Source: Pseudomonas sp. SJZ079
Lineage (GTDB): Bacteria > Pseudomonadota > Gammaproteobacteria > Pseudomonadales > Pseudomonadaceae
Direction: 5' to 3'
Length of the DNA: 64,000 nucleotides
NCBI RefSeq assembly: GCF_007993865.1
Contig: NZ_VIUH01000007.1
Coordinates: 62,001-126,000, forward strand
Positions 8,397 through 16,143 of the stretch are shown piece by piece (within the stretch, counting starts at the first letter, position 1; every line of letters begins with the position of its first letter). The position numbers were made by a program, and so were the translations under genes. The notes below the pieces were generated by a model. That model searched no databases and was not told the origin of the DNA. It saw nothing but the letters and a program-made list of their open reading frames with translations.

Positions 8397-9127
8397 GCTT
8401 GCGCCTCCGTCAGGGTATGCAGGTGGGTCAGCTGTTGGGCCGATACGCCTTCGACCAGGGTTCTGTTGAGCATGGTGTGGTTGGTGTCGCTGGGGCCACT
8501 GTCGGAGTCGGGATGGAAAATCACGATGCGCATGGCCTGCTCCGTGCTCTGAAAGCTATGGCGCACGCCCGGTGGAATGACGAACAGCGTGCCTGGCTCG
8601 AAGGCCAACAGGCCTAGTTCGGTCTCACAATAACCATTGCCCGACAGGATCAACCCGGCGCGCAGCGAAGGATGGCTGTGTGGGGTTTGCGCCGTATGGG
8701 CCGGCAGGTGCAGGAAGTTCAGGCAGGGATCGCCCGCTGTCTGTGGCGCGAGCAACAGGCTGCTGGTGCAACCGTCGACGTAACGCAGCCGGCCTTGATC
8801 TTCCACGGGCCCGCCCAGCAACGTCGTGCCGGTATACCCCTGGTGCGAGACGATCAAGGCCTGGGCGTCGCCACGAACCTGGATGGGTCCCGGGAAACTA
8901 GCGAAGAGTCCCGCGCCCAGCTCGAAGGTGTGTTCGCCACGGGTCACCTGCAGGCATCCGCTGTAGACGATGAAGAAGTGCGTAGCCTGGCCCGGCAGCG
9001 AGCGTTCGCCATCCGCCCAGGAGGCAATTAGCGCCCGATGCTGATGGTCGCTGAAGGCGAAGCGGCTGCTTGCCTGCAGAGGCGCTACCAGCATGAGATT
9101 TGGGTCGATCGAGGCGATATCGGACAT
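8393..9127 (-). CDS. Double-cupin protein
   Basis: A 244-residue protein with two cupin halves. The C-terminal half is the better match: LPAHTAQTPHSHPSLRAGLILSGNG has a His-x-His pair and a following turn, and LAFEPGTLFVIPPGVRHSFQS holds the second cupin motif with its histidine. The N-terminal half (HFFIVYSGCLQVTRGEHTFELGAGLFASFPG) has the fold but fewer metal ligands. The start at 9127 is preferred to the in-frame TTG at 9184. Role unknown: bicupins serve as dioxygenases, isomerases, lyases or sensors. It is coupled to the methyltransferase by a 4-nt overlap and starts 70 nt after the exporter gene. Confidence 0.82.
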   Translation of the reverse strand: MSDIASIDPNLMLVAPLQASSRFAFSDHQHRALIASWADGERSLPGQATHFFIVYSGCLQVTRGEHTFELGAGLFASFPGPIQVRGDAQALIVSHQGYTGTTLLGGPVEDQGRLRYVDGCTSSLLLAPQTAGDPCLNFLHLPAHTAQTPHSHPSLRAGLILSGNGYCETELGLLAFEPGTLFVIPPGVRHSFQSTEQAMRIVIFHPDSDSGPSDTNHTMLNRTLVEGVSAQQLTHLHTLTEAQA

Positions 9128-9197
9128 ACGAGTACCTATGCTTGCAGGTGGATGCCATGCGTTGGCAGGGCGGCGTGTTGCCAACGCGATGCCAGGT

Positions 9198-10097
9198 TCA
9201 GGTGCGTTTGGCCAGCCAGACCAACACGATGACCACGACGCAGACGACCGGAGTCAGCCAGTTCCAGGACTCGCCCATCAGGAAGATCGAGAAGGCGAAG
9301 GTGAAGAACGGCTGCAGCAGTTGCAGTTGGCTGATGCGCTGGATACCGCCGAGCGCGAGGGCGCGGTTCCAGGAAAAGAAGCCCAGCAGCGAATTGATCA
9401 GGGCCAGAAACAGCAGCGCGGCTACGCCTATGTCGGGCAAGTTGGCAACGGTCTCGCCGTCGTAGAGCCAGAGGCTGGCCGGCAGCAGGATCGGCAGGCT
9501 GACCACCAGGGTCCAGCACATCACCTGCCAGCCGGGCAGCTCCTTGGACAGCGCGCCGCCCTGGGCATAACCGAAACCCGCCAGCAGCACCGCGCCGAGC
9601 AGGGCCAGGTCACCCACGTAGATGTCCGACACATCCGACATGGCCACCGTATAGGCCATGACCACCAGGAAGCCGAGGCAGGAGACCACCCAGAACATCC
9701 GGGAGGGTCGGATACCGGTGATCAGGGTGCCGAAGATCGCGGTGGACAGCGGCAGCGCAGCCAGCACCACGCCGCCATGGCTGACCGGCACGTATTGCAT
9801 GCCCAGTGCGGTGAGAATGGGGAAGCCGTAGACGATGCCAGTCGAGGTCAATAGCATCCGCTTGAGCTGCGAGCGGTTGGGCAGTTTCGCGCGCCCTATG
9901 AGCAGAAAAGGAATCGCCGCAAACGCCGCTATTACCGAGCGGAAGATGCCGACCTGGACAGCGCTCAAATCCCCCGCGAGCACTTTCGCCGCCGGCAAGG
10001 TCATGGCGAAGGCCGCCACCGAAATAAGGCCGAGCAGATAGGCCTGCAGGTCTTGATTCTTGGTATCTGGATAACTCGCTACGTTGGCTTGCGTCAT
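9198..10097 (-). CDS. EamA/DMT family exporter
   Basis: A 299-residue integral membrane protein with about ten hydrophobic segments arranged as two EamA repeats (starting near AYLLGLISVAAFAM and GDLALLGAVLLAGFGYA). EamA proteins of the drug/metabolite transporter superfamily usually export amino acids, amino-acid derivatives or small metabolites. AAGGA lies 9 bases before the ATG. It sits 66 nt after the Fe/2OG oxygenase gene inside the accessory operon. With a MocR regulator nearby, this suggests the pathway product or an intermediate is exported and amino-acid-like. That is inference from context. Confidence 0.9.
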   Translation of the reverse strand: MTQANVASYPDTKNQDLQAYLLGLISVAAFAMTLPAAKVLAGDLSAVQVGIFRSVIAAFAAIPFLLIGRAKLPNRSQLKRMLLTSTGIVYGFPILTALGMQYVPVSHGGVVLAALPLSTAIFGTLITGIRPSRMFWVVSCLGFLVVMAYTVAMSDVSDIYVGDLALLGAVLLAGFGYAQGGALSKELPGWQVMCWTLVVSLPILLPASLWLYDGETVANLPDIGVAALLFLALINSLLGFFSWNRALALGGIQRISQLQLLQPFFTFAFSIFLMGESWNWLTPVVCVVVIVLVWLAKRT

Positions 10098-10163
10098 GCT
10101 TTCGATTCCTTCTGGCGACGCCGGCCGCGCGTCCGTACCTGAGTGGTCGGACGGTCGCTCCGG

Positions 10164-10787
10164 TCAGATTTGCTTGTTGTGCAGGTTGGGTTTGTCCAAG
10201 GGGGTCGTGCTGAGGAAAAACACCAGCGAAGCGCGGGTTCCGCTCTGCACCTTGTTGACCCCATGGGGAATCTCGCAACGGTTGATCAGTACATCGGCAT
10301 ACCCGGTTTTCAGCTGCGACTCACGCCCTTCATGCTCGATGAAGAACTCGCCGCCTTCGTATTGCTTGCCGAACTGGATGACCACCGAGTAGCGGTACTC
10401 CAGGTTGCTGTAGGTATCGATGTGCTTGCCGATGAAGTTGCCGGCCTCGAGGAGATTCGACTGGCAGCGCCGGATAAAGCACTCACCCTGCATGATGCCG
10501 TTGAAGAACTCGCGGCTCTTGCCCGAGGAGAGAATCTCCACGACCCGCTTGCCGTAGGGGTCATTGCGGTACTGCGGCAACTGACCTTTCTGATCCTCCA
10601 TGAAGCGCCCCACCGAGAGATAGTTCTGCTCGCCCACGTCGCCAATTTCGATGATGGTCTTCGGGATGATCTGGCACGCCTCATCCAGGTAGCGGATTTC
10701 CTCGTCGGTGAACAGCTGTGCGGCATTGAGGGCGGCGTAGGCGTTGCTGTGCAGTTCCAGGTTTGCGTTTTGAATCACTTCTTGCAT
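10164..10787 (-). CDS. Fe(II)/2-oxoglutarate-dependent oxygenase
   Basis: A 207-residue prolyl-4-hydroxylase-like oxygenase. The metal triad is readable: H122-x-D124 in GKHIDTYSN and H175 in CEIPHGVNKV. R185 (SGTRASLVFF) is placed to bind the 2-oxoglutarate carboxylate. The double-stranded beta-helix strands YRYSVVIQFG and GGEFFIEHEG lie between. The start is the ATG at 10787, 7 bases after AAGGAG and a single base after the desaturase stop; the longer in-frame extension upstream overlaps the desaturase gene and is not real. Expected to hydroxylate or desaturate a small molecule or an amino-acid side chain; substrate unknown. Confidence 0.92.
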   Translation of the reverse strand: MQEVIQNANLELHSNAYAALNAAQLFTDEEIRYLDEACQIIPKTIIEIGDVGEQNYLSVGRFMEDQKGQLPQYRNDPYGKRVVEILSSGKSREFFNGIMQGECFIRRCQSNLLEAGNFIGKHIDTYSNLEYRYSVVIQFGKQYEGGEFFIEHEGRESQLKTGYADVLINRCEIPHGVNKVQSGTRASLVFFLSTTPLDKPNLHNKQI

Positions 10788-10788
10788 T

Positions 10789-12030
10789 TCATGCTCCTTG
10801 AATATCGGCCTGTGGGACCGGGCCGGTGATTGCGCTGGCCGCCGTGGCGGGTTCATCGGGGGTAAACGGCTCACGAACCCCTCGGCATAAGTGGTCGCGA
10901 ATGACATACAGGCCCGCCATAAAGCCCCAGACCTCGAGATAGGGGCCGTAGGGCGAGGGCTCTCGCTCTACGCTGGCTCGATAATTGGCGATATGCCGGT
11001 AATGGATGTTGGGGCGCCGGTGATGCGCGTCGTGGTTGGGCAAGTCCTGTGGGTACACGTACAGGCGTACCGGCAGGTCGCAGAGCAGACCCTGCAGCGC
11101 CCAGCTGCACTGTGCGGCCAGTCCCTTGCGCGGCGGGCGGCGACCCTGGAAGCGCCCCCAGGTCAGCCGGCCGTAGTGAGCCTTGTCGGTGCGCTGCGGT
11201 TGGCGCTGGTAAAACCACAGGTGTTCGGTAAACAGCTGCAGCCACATGGAGTGCTCGAACAGTAGCGCCCGTGGGATCGCATACATCAGGGCAAAGGCCG
11301 CGAGCCCGTCGATCGCCCACAGGCCGCCGAGCAGCGCACTCCAGAAGGCCCAGCGCAACAGCAGCTCCGAGCGCTGGGGGCGGACAAAGCTGTCGAGCAA
11401 GGTGGTGCGCCACTGGTGCCACAGATAGCGGGGGCGAAAGGGCGTGCAGCAGACCCGCCACCAATAGGCCGATTCAGGCATGCCCGGGTAGAAGCCCTGG
11501 CGGCGGATAAAGGCCTGGTCGGGATCATCCTCGGAACACAGCACCCGAATATTGTGGTGTTCGCGCACATGGCTCTGGTTGTAGCTGTCCCAGTCCTGAT
11601 ACAGCAGCGGCGTGGTCAGAAAGACCTTGGCATAGCACTGTGCTCGCTCCTTGTTCCTGAGTACGGCGCCATGAGTCAGGTAGTGGAAGGTGGCTTGCAT
11701 GCTGCGCAGCCGGTTGACCATCAGCACCCAGCCGACCAGCACCAGCAGCACTGTGGTGACCGTTGAAAAAGCGCCCTGCACGACATACCCGCCGAGTACC
11801 AGGATGGCGATGATCGCCGACCAGGTGAACAGCAGATGAGCCAGCAGAAAGCGCTCGCTGCTTTCGTTCGCGGCGAGCTGCAAGGCCTCTGGCGTCAGCA
11901 CCTGTCCCTTGCCGGTCAGCCAGGTCCACAGGCCCTGCCAGGGCAGATGGGCATAGCTGGCACGGACGTCGCCCTGTGGCCCGTATTGACAGTATGCGGT
12001 GCGCTGCCCCGCCGGATCATGGCGGTCCAT
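10789..12030 (-). CDS. Membrane fatty-acid-desaturase-like di-iron enzyme
   Basis: A 413-residue integral membrane protein with the three histidine clusters of the desaturase/hydroxylase superfamily: HYLTH (116-120), HVREHH (154-159) and HDAHH (333-337). A further HSMWLQLFTEH (260-270) lies before the last membrane-associated part. Two hydrophobic hairpins are visible, about residues 61-107 and 223-256. Such enzymes desaturate or hydroxylate acyl chains, carotenoids or alkanes, and RtxC of rhizobitoxine synthesis shows the fold can also act on an amino acid derivative. The ATG overlaps the upstream stop as TGATG. The chemistry here is undetermined. Confidence 0.9.
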   Translation of the reverse strand: MDRHDPAGQRTAYCQYGPQGDVRASYAHLPWQGLWTWLTGKGQVLTPEALQLAANESSERFLLAHLLFTWSAIIAILVLGGYVVQGAFSTVTTVLLVLVGWVLMVNRLRSMQATFHYLTHGAVLRNKERAQCYAKVFLTTPLLYQDWDSYNQSHVREHHNIRVLCSEDDPDQAFIRRQGFYPGMPESAYWWRVCCTPFRPRYLWHQWRTTLLDSFVRPQRSELLLRWAFWSALLGGLWAIDGLAAFALMYAIPRALLFEHSMWLQLFTEHLWFYQRQPQRTDKAHYGRLTWGRFQGRRPPRKGLAAQCSWALQGLLCDLPVRLYVYPQDLPNHDAHHRRPNIHYRHIANYRASVEREPSPYGPYLEVWGFMAGLYVIRDHLCRGVREPFTPDEPATAASAITGPVPQADIQGA

Positions 12031-13229
12031 CAATAGACCCTGGTCAGGTAGAGGACGGGGATCTGGCTGTAGAGCCAGTAGAACGGCTGCATGCGATTGT
12101 GGTCGGCACCGATCACGATCGGATTGCTCCAGCGCTCGGCAAACACCTTGCCCATGGCGGCGTATTCCGCGCCCTGGGCATAGAGGATCTGCATCAGTTC
12201 GTCGTTGCTGCGTTGCTGGTGCCAGGCTTGGTAGAGCGGCAGTCGCGCATTGAAGATGGCGGCATAGTCGAGGTCGCCTGCGACTATGCGGCCGCTGTCG
12301 CCCTCGGCCAGGCGCTGCTGCGCAACCGCGGTCAGGGCATGCCAGCTCGACTCCCCGCCTGCCGACTCGGCGATCAATAGCGACTCGGCGTCCGGGCCGA
12401 GGGCGCTGAGGATTTTCTCCTGGCTGATTCGCAGCTTGCCGGCGAAGCCCGCGCGGGTTTCCTTGAGGCGCGCCAGGGTGCTGGCATCGAAGCCCTCGAA
12501 ATCCCCGGCGGCCACCGCTAGCTGCGCATCGATGCCGTGCTTGCGCAGCACGGCTTGCAGGACGGGGAGCGTCTTGACCACCCGCCCGGCGACCAAACCA
12601 ATGCCATCGCCCAGTTGCTCGAAGGTGTAGCGGAAGCGGCCGTTCTTGCTCTCGAAGCCGTAGTCGGGACACACCGGCGATACCAGCGTGACCCTTTCTC
12701 CGGCCAGACCCTTGTGCAGCGTCTCGGCGAAGCGCGCCATGAAGTGCGCGGCCGATTGGCTGAAACTCAGCGCTTCAAAGGCCCGTTCGAGGTCGAGCAC
12801 CAACTCGTCTGGCAAGCCCTGCATCGAGGGGTAGCGGACTTTCAGGGCCGGCGTGGTTGCGGTGTTGTCGTTGACCGCACACAGCAGCAGGTTCAACAGC
12901 GACGGACGACTTTGATTGATATAGGGCTTGTCCAGGATCAAGGTCTTCTTGCCTTCGCTGGTGCGGATCTGCCATTGGAAGCCTGGGAACTTGGACTGGA
13001 TGAAACGATAGAACGGCATATAGCGGGGCAGGCCGCTCTGGCTGTCATTGCGATGCTGAAACTCGGCGAATACCGTCGACAACTTGGAGACTTCGTCTTC
13101 GATGCTCAGGGCTTTGACCAGATCCGCTGGCGGTTGCAAGGACAACGAGATAGGCGACAGCACGCGCTTGCTGATCAACTTATGGGTCAGTTTGTTTCTG
13201 ACGTAGTAGTGAGCGAGAGGCTGACTCAT
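12030..13229 (-). CDS. Uncharacterised 399-aa protein, second gene of the accessory operon
   Basis: I cannot assign this protein to a family. It is soluble and looks alpha/beta. The most distinctive segments are VTLVSPVCPDYGF (180-192, a strand running into a Cys-Pro-Asp-Tyr loop), FRYTFEQLGDGIGLVAGRVV (199-218), DAQLAVAAGDFEGF (234-247) and the C-terminal NPIVIGADHNRMQPFYWLY (369-387). These resemble nucleotide or metal-handling loops but match no motif I know. Isocyanide synthase (PvcA) and cyclodipeptide synthase were considered and not supported. The ATG at 13229 is 4 nt after the SDR stop; the longer open frame upstream only shadows the SDR. Tight coupling to the SDR and desaturase marks it as a core pathway enzyme. 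Confidence 0.85.
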   Translation of the reverse strand: MSQPLAHYYVRNKLTHKLISKRVLSPISLSLQPPADLVKALSIEDEVSKLSTVFAEFQHRNDSQSGLPRYMPFYRFIQSKFPGFQWQIRTSEGKKTLILDKPYINQSRPSLLNLLLCAVNDNTATTPALKVRYPSMQGLPDELVLDLERAFEALSFSQSAAHFMARFAETLHKGLAGERVTLVSPVCPDYGFESKNGRFRYTFEQLGDGIGLVAGRVVKTLPVLQAVLRKHGIDAQLAVAAGDFEGFDASTLARLKETRAGFAGKLRISQEKILSALGPDAESLLIAESAGGESSWHALTAVAQQRLAEGDSGRIVAGDLDYAAIFNARLPLYQAWHQQRSNDELMQILYAQGAEYAAMGKVFAERWSNPIVIGADHNRMQPFYWLYSQIPVLYLTRVY

Positions 13230-13233
13230 GGGG

Positions 13234-13974
13234 TCACCGGTAGGAGAGGTTCTGGTCGGCAGGCACGAGTTCAATGACGTTGATATTGACGTGCGGCGGC
13301 TGTTCCAACGCCCAGAGGATGGAGCTGGCGACATCCTCCGGCTCGAGCGGGGTCAGGCTGCTGTACACCTGATCGGCACGTGCCTGATCGCCGGCAAACT
13401 GCACCAGGGCAAACTCGGAACGGGTCTTGCCCGGCGCGATATTGGTCAGCCTGACTCGCGAGCCGATCAGCTCGGTGCGCAGGCAGCGCCCGAAGTGGTC
13501 GACGAAGGCCTTGGATGCCGCATAGACATGGCCGCCGACGTAGTGGAGGTGAGCGCCAATCGAGGTCAGGTTGACGATATGCCCGCGTCCGCTCTCCATC
13601 AGCTGCGGCAGTACGGCTCGGGTGGCATTGACCAGACCGTTGATATTGGTGTCGAGCATGCTGGAGATCTGCGCCGGGGTGACGTCCAGCAGCGATCCCT
13701 GGCCTTGCAGCAAGCCGGCGCTATTGATCAGCTTGCTGAAACCGCGAAACCTTTCTGGAAGCGCCGCAAGGCGTGCGCGCAGATCGTCGGCATCCCTGAC
13801 GTCGCAGGGCATTGGATAGAAGTCATCGCCGAGTTCGTTGCTCAGGGCCTCCAGACGCGCTTGCCGACGGCCAATGCCTATGACGTTGTTGCCGTGCTCT
13901 ATCAGCTTCCTGGCGCAGGCCAGGCCGACACCCGATGTCACGCCGGTGACGACGACTGTTTCCTTAGTGATCAT
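13234..13974 (-). CDS. YdfG-like short-chain dehydrogenase/reductase
   Basis: A 246-residue classical SDR with the cofactor motif TGVTSGVG (10-17), INSAG in place of NNAG, and catalytic serine and YxxxK in LTSIG and YAASK. The GRR after the second strand (VIGIGRRQ) suggests NADP(H). The end HVNINVIELVPADQ closely parallels the C-terminus of YdfG-type 3-hydroxy-acid/serine dehydrogenases, which supports a beta-hydroxy acid or amino acid substrate. It is the first gene of the leftward operon, with AAAGGAG 6 bases before the ATG, and is followed after 4 nt by the unknown 399-aa gene. Confidence 0.92.
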   Translation of the reverse strand: MITKETVVVTGVTSGVGLACARKLIEHGNNVIGIGRRQARLEALSNELGDDFYPMPCDVRDADDLRARLAALPERFRGFSKLINSAGLLQGQGSLLDVTPAQISSMLDTNINGLVNATRAVLPQLMESGRGHIVNLTSIGAHLHYVGGHVYAASKAFVDHFGRCLRTELIGSRVRLTNIAPGKTRSEFALVQFAGDQARADQVYSSLTPLEPEDVASSILWALEQPPHVNINVIELVPADQNLSYR

Positions 13975-14616
13975 TGAAACTCCTTTCTCATCGCGTTTCC
14001 CGGAGCGGTCCGGGGCGGATCAACAGCTAGGCCGGCGGGGCGCTTGGCACCGAGCGAACACGTGCAGGTTAAGGAGGTCGGCAGTCGGCGTACCGGTACG
14101 GTCATGGCTGCCGGCAACGAACTGTATCGTTCGCCGACCATGACAGTTGCTGGGGCGGCAGCGGCGCGACGCAGGCAGGTCTTCGCCGTTCGGCGATAGC
14201 CCGCCATGCTGAAGGTCGAAGGGAGGGGCGCGCGAGTGGCGGTGCGGCAAGGCCATGCAACAAGTTAAGGGGGCGTCAGGCCTGAGCTTTCCCGGCATCC
14301 AGCTGTTGCGCTGTGTTCGCTGGGGCGGCGAGGTCTACGGCACAGCCCGCCGCTGGCTACTACGCGGCTTGCAGGCAGTGCTGCCGGTGGGGATTTGCCG
14401 CTGCCGGGTGGCCGGGGCGACCGGTCGGACGGCGCCGCTTGGGCTTAGCGTCGGCGGGCGCGGAGGTGCTAGGATAGCCGTCCGTTTTACTGGCGGTCCT
14501 GCCGGGTACGGCGTCTGAATATTACTGTGTGCGCCCCTCAACTCTTATATTGTGCTGCACACGCAATGTTCCAGACCCGCCTATGGCGCGTCGCTCCTTT
14601 GAGATAGCCGTCCTCC
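13975..14616. other. Divergent intergenic region between the accessory operon and ftsY
   Basis: This 642-bp stretch has no convincing gene; the short frames in it lack family features and ribosome sites. It must hold the promoter of the leftward operon and that of ftsY. Seen within it: GTCATGG (14101-14107) inverted as CCATGAC (14138-14144), enclosing CGAAC (14118-14122) inverted as GTTCG (14129-14133). This is a plausible operator region for the MocR regulator, but unproven. Confidence 0.5.
14522..14551 (+). promoter_or_regulatory. Possible sigma-70 promoter for ftsY
   Basis: TTACTG at 14522-14527 and TATATT at 14546-14551 are separated by 18 bases and lie about 65 bases before the ftsY ATG. 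The -10 is good and the -35 is weak. This is a visual match only. Confidence 0.3.
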
Positions 14617-16143
14617 ATGTTTGGTTCCAACGACGACAAGAAGACCCCCGCACCGACTGCTGCGCCCAGCACGGCGGCCGACGACGAGAAAAAAACCGAC
14701 ACGCACGCCGAGAAGAAAGGGCTGTTCGGTTGGCTGCGGAAAAAGCCGCAGGAGCCTGCCAGCAGTGACTCGGTAGCATCGCCAGCACCCGTCGCGCCGC
14801 CCGCTCTGGCGCCGACTTCGCCGCCCGCTGCCGCGCCGGCTCCAGCACAAACCGCCGATGAGCCTTCAGCCGCCGTTGCGCCGGTTGCGCCGCCAGCAGT
14901 ACCGACACCGTCACCGCTCGTTGCGCAGGCCACGCCCGTAACCGCCGTCGCTCCACAGCCTGCCACGGCTCCGTTCGCTAGCGCTGAGGCCGCGCCCAAG
15001 CCGCAGACTGATGCAGCTCCAGCAGCTCCAGCAGCTCCAGCAGCTCCAGCAGCTCCCGCGACTCCCACGGCAGGCGGTTCGCGCTTTCGTCTCAACGTTG
15101 GCAGCGAGGTGCTGCACGCCCCCGTGCAGCCCGTGGTCGCGCCGATTGCGGCGCCCGAGCCGGAACCGGTGGTGGCGGCGCTGGTCGAGCAGAACAAACC
15201 GGGCGACAACCAGGGCGGCTGGTTCGCCCGCCTCAAGCAGAGCCTGTCGAAGACCAGTGCCAGCCTCGGCGATGGCATGGCCAGCCTGTTCCTCGGCAAG
15301 AAGGCGATTGACGACGACTTGCTCGATGAGATCGAAACCCGCCTGCTGATCGCCGACGTGGGCGTCGAGGCAACCAGCTCGATCATCCAGAGTCTGACCC
15401 AGAAGGTCGCGCGCAAGCAGCTGACCGACAGCGGCGCGCTGTACAAGGCCTTGCAGGAAGAGCTGACCGCCTTGCTCAGGCCGGTCGAGCAGCCGTTGCT
15501 GATCGATCAGGCCAAACAGCCCTACGTGATCCTGGTGGTCGGAGTGAATGGCGCCGGCAAGACCACCACCATCGGCAAGCTGGCGAAGAAGCTCCAGCTC
15601 GAAGGCAAGAAGGTCATGCTGGCCGCCGGCGACACCTTCCGCGCCGCGGCGGTCGAGCAATTGCAGGTGTGGGGCGAGCGCAACCAGGTCGCGGTGATCG
15701 CCCAGCACACCGGCGCCGATTCCGCCTCGGTGATCTTCGATGCGGTGCAGGCGGCCAAGGCGCGCGGCATGGACGTGCTGATCGCCGACACGGCTGGGCG
15801 CCTGCACACCAAAGACAACCTGATGGAAGAACTGAAGAAGGTCCGCCGGGTGATCGGCAAGTTGGATGACACTGCGCCGCACGAAGTGTTGCTGGTGCTG
15901 GACGCCGGCACCGGGCAGAACGCGATCAACCAGGCCAAGCAGTTCAATCAGACCGTCAACCTCACGGGCCTGGCCCTGACCAAGCTGGACGGCACCGCCA
16001 AGGGCGGGGTGATCTTCGCCCTGGCCAAGCAGTTCGGTCTGCCGATCCGTTATATCGGTGTCGGTGAGGGCATCGACGACTTGCGCACCTTCGAGGCCGA
16101 ACCCTTTGTCCAGGCGCTGTTTGCGGAAAGAGAGAGCGCATGA
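14617..16143 (+). CDS. ftsY: Signal recognition particle receptor FtsY
   Basis: A 508-residue SRP receptor GTPase that docks SRP-ribosome complexes at the inner membrane. Residues 1 to about 200 are the variable acidic, Pro/Ala-rich A domain. The NG domain follows: an N-domain four-helix bundle from about residue 200, G1 GVNGAGKT (309-316), DTFRAAAVEQL, G3 DTAGRL, and TKLDGTAKGG (G4). The ATG is preceded by GAGATAGCC. The stop overlaps the ftsE start (ATGA). An in-frame run of five 9-bp repeats encodes Ala-Ala-Pro units in the A domain. Confidence 0.97.
   Translation: MFGSNDDKKTPAPTAAPSTAADDEKKTDTHAEKKGLFGWLRKKPQEPASSDSVASPAPVAPPALAPTSPPAAAPAPAQTADEPSAAVAPVAPPAVPTPSPLVAQATPVTAVAPQPATAPFASAEAAPKPQTDAAPAAPAAPAAPAAPATPTAGGSRFRLNVGSEVLHAPVQPVVAPIAAPEPEPVVAALVEQNKPGDNQGGWFARLKQSLSKTSASLGDGMASLFLGKKAIDDDLLDEIETRLLIADVGVEATSSIIQSLTQKVARKQLTDSGALYKALQEELTALLRPVEQPLLIDQAKQPYVILVVGVNGAGKTTTIGKLAKKLQLEGKKVMLAAGDTFRAAAVEQLQVWGERNQVAVIAQHTGADSASVIFDAVQAAKARGMDVLIADTAGRLHTKDNLMEELKKVRRVIGKLDDTAPHEVLLVLDAGTGQNAINQAKQFNQTVNLTGLALTKLDGTAKGGVIFALAKQFGLPIRYIGVGEGIDDLRTFEAEPFVQALFAERESA
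15013..15057 (+). repeat. Five tandem 9-bp repeats (GCAGCTCCA) inside ftsY
   Basis: GCAGCTCCA occurs four times consecutively and a fifth unit differs only at its last base. Each unit encodes Ala-Ala-Pro in frame. It extends the flexible A-domain linker, and replication slippage would change length without shifting the frame. Confidence 0.9.

Noticed and set aside
9093..9854. Long plus-strand frame opposite the EamA exporter
   Set aside because: Composition is Gln/Asp/His/Gly-rich without hydrophobic core, as expected from the complement of a GC-rich membrane-protein gene; no ribosome site or family motif.
10789..12672. 627-codon version of the desaturase
   Set aside because: The first roughly 210 codons are an out-of-frame reading of the upstream 399-aa gene; the true start is the ATG at 12030 overlapping that gene's stop.
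12030..13229. Isocyanide synthase (DIT1/PvcA) or cyclodipeptide synthase identity for the 399-aa protein
   Set aside because: The proximity to a 2OG oxygenase recalls PvcA-PvcB, but the SDGRVF-type motif of isocyanide synthases is absent, and the N-terminal signature and length of cyclodipeptide synthases do not fit.
14911..15882. Minus-strand frame opposite ftsY with repeated Cys-Trp-Ser
   Set aside because: It is the antisense of the 9-bp tandem repeats and the FtsY GTPase domain.
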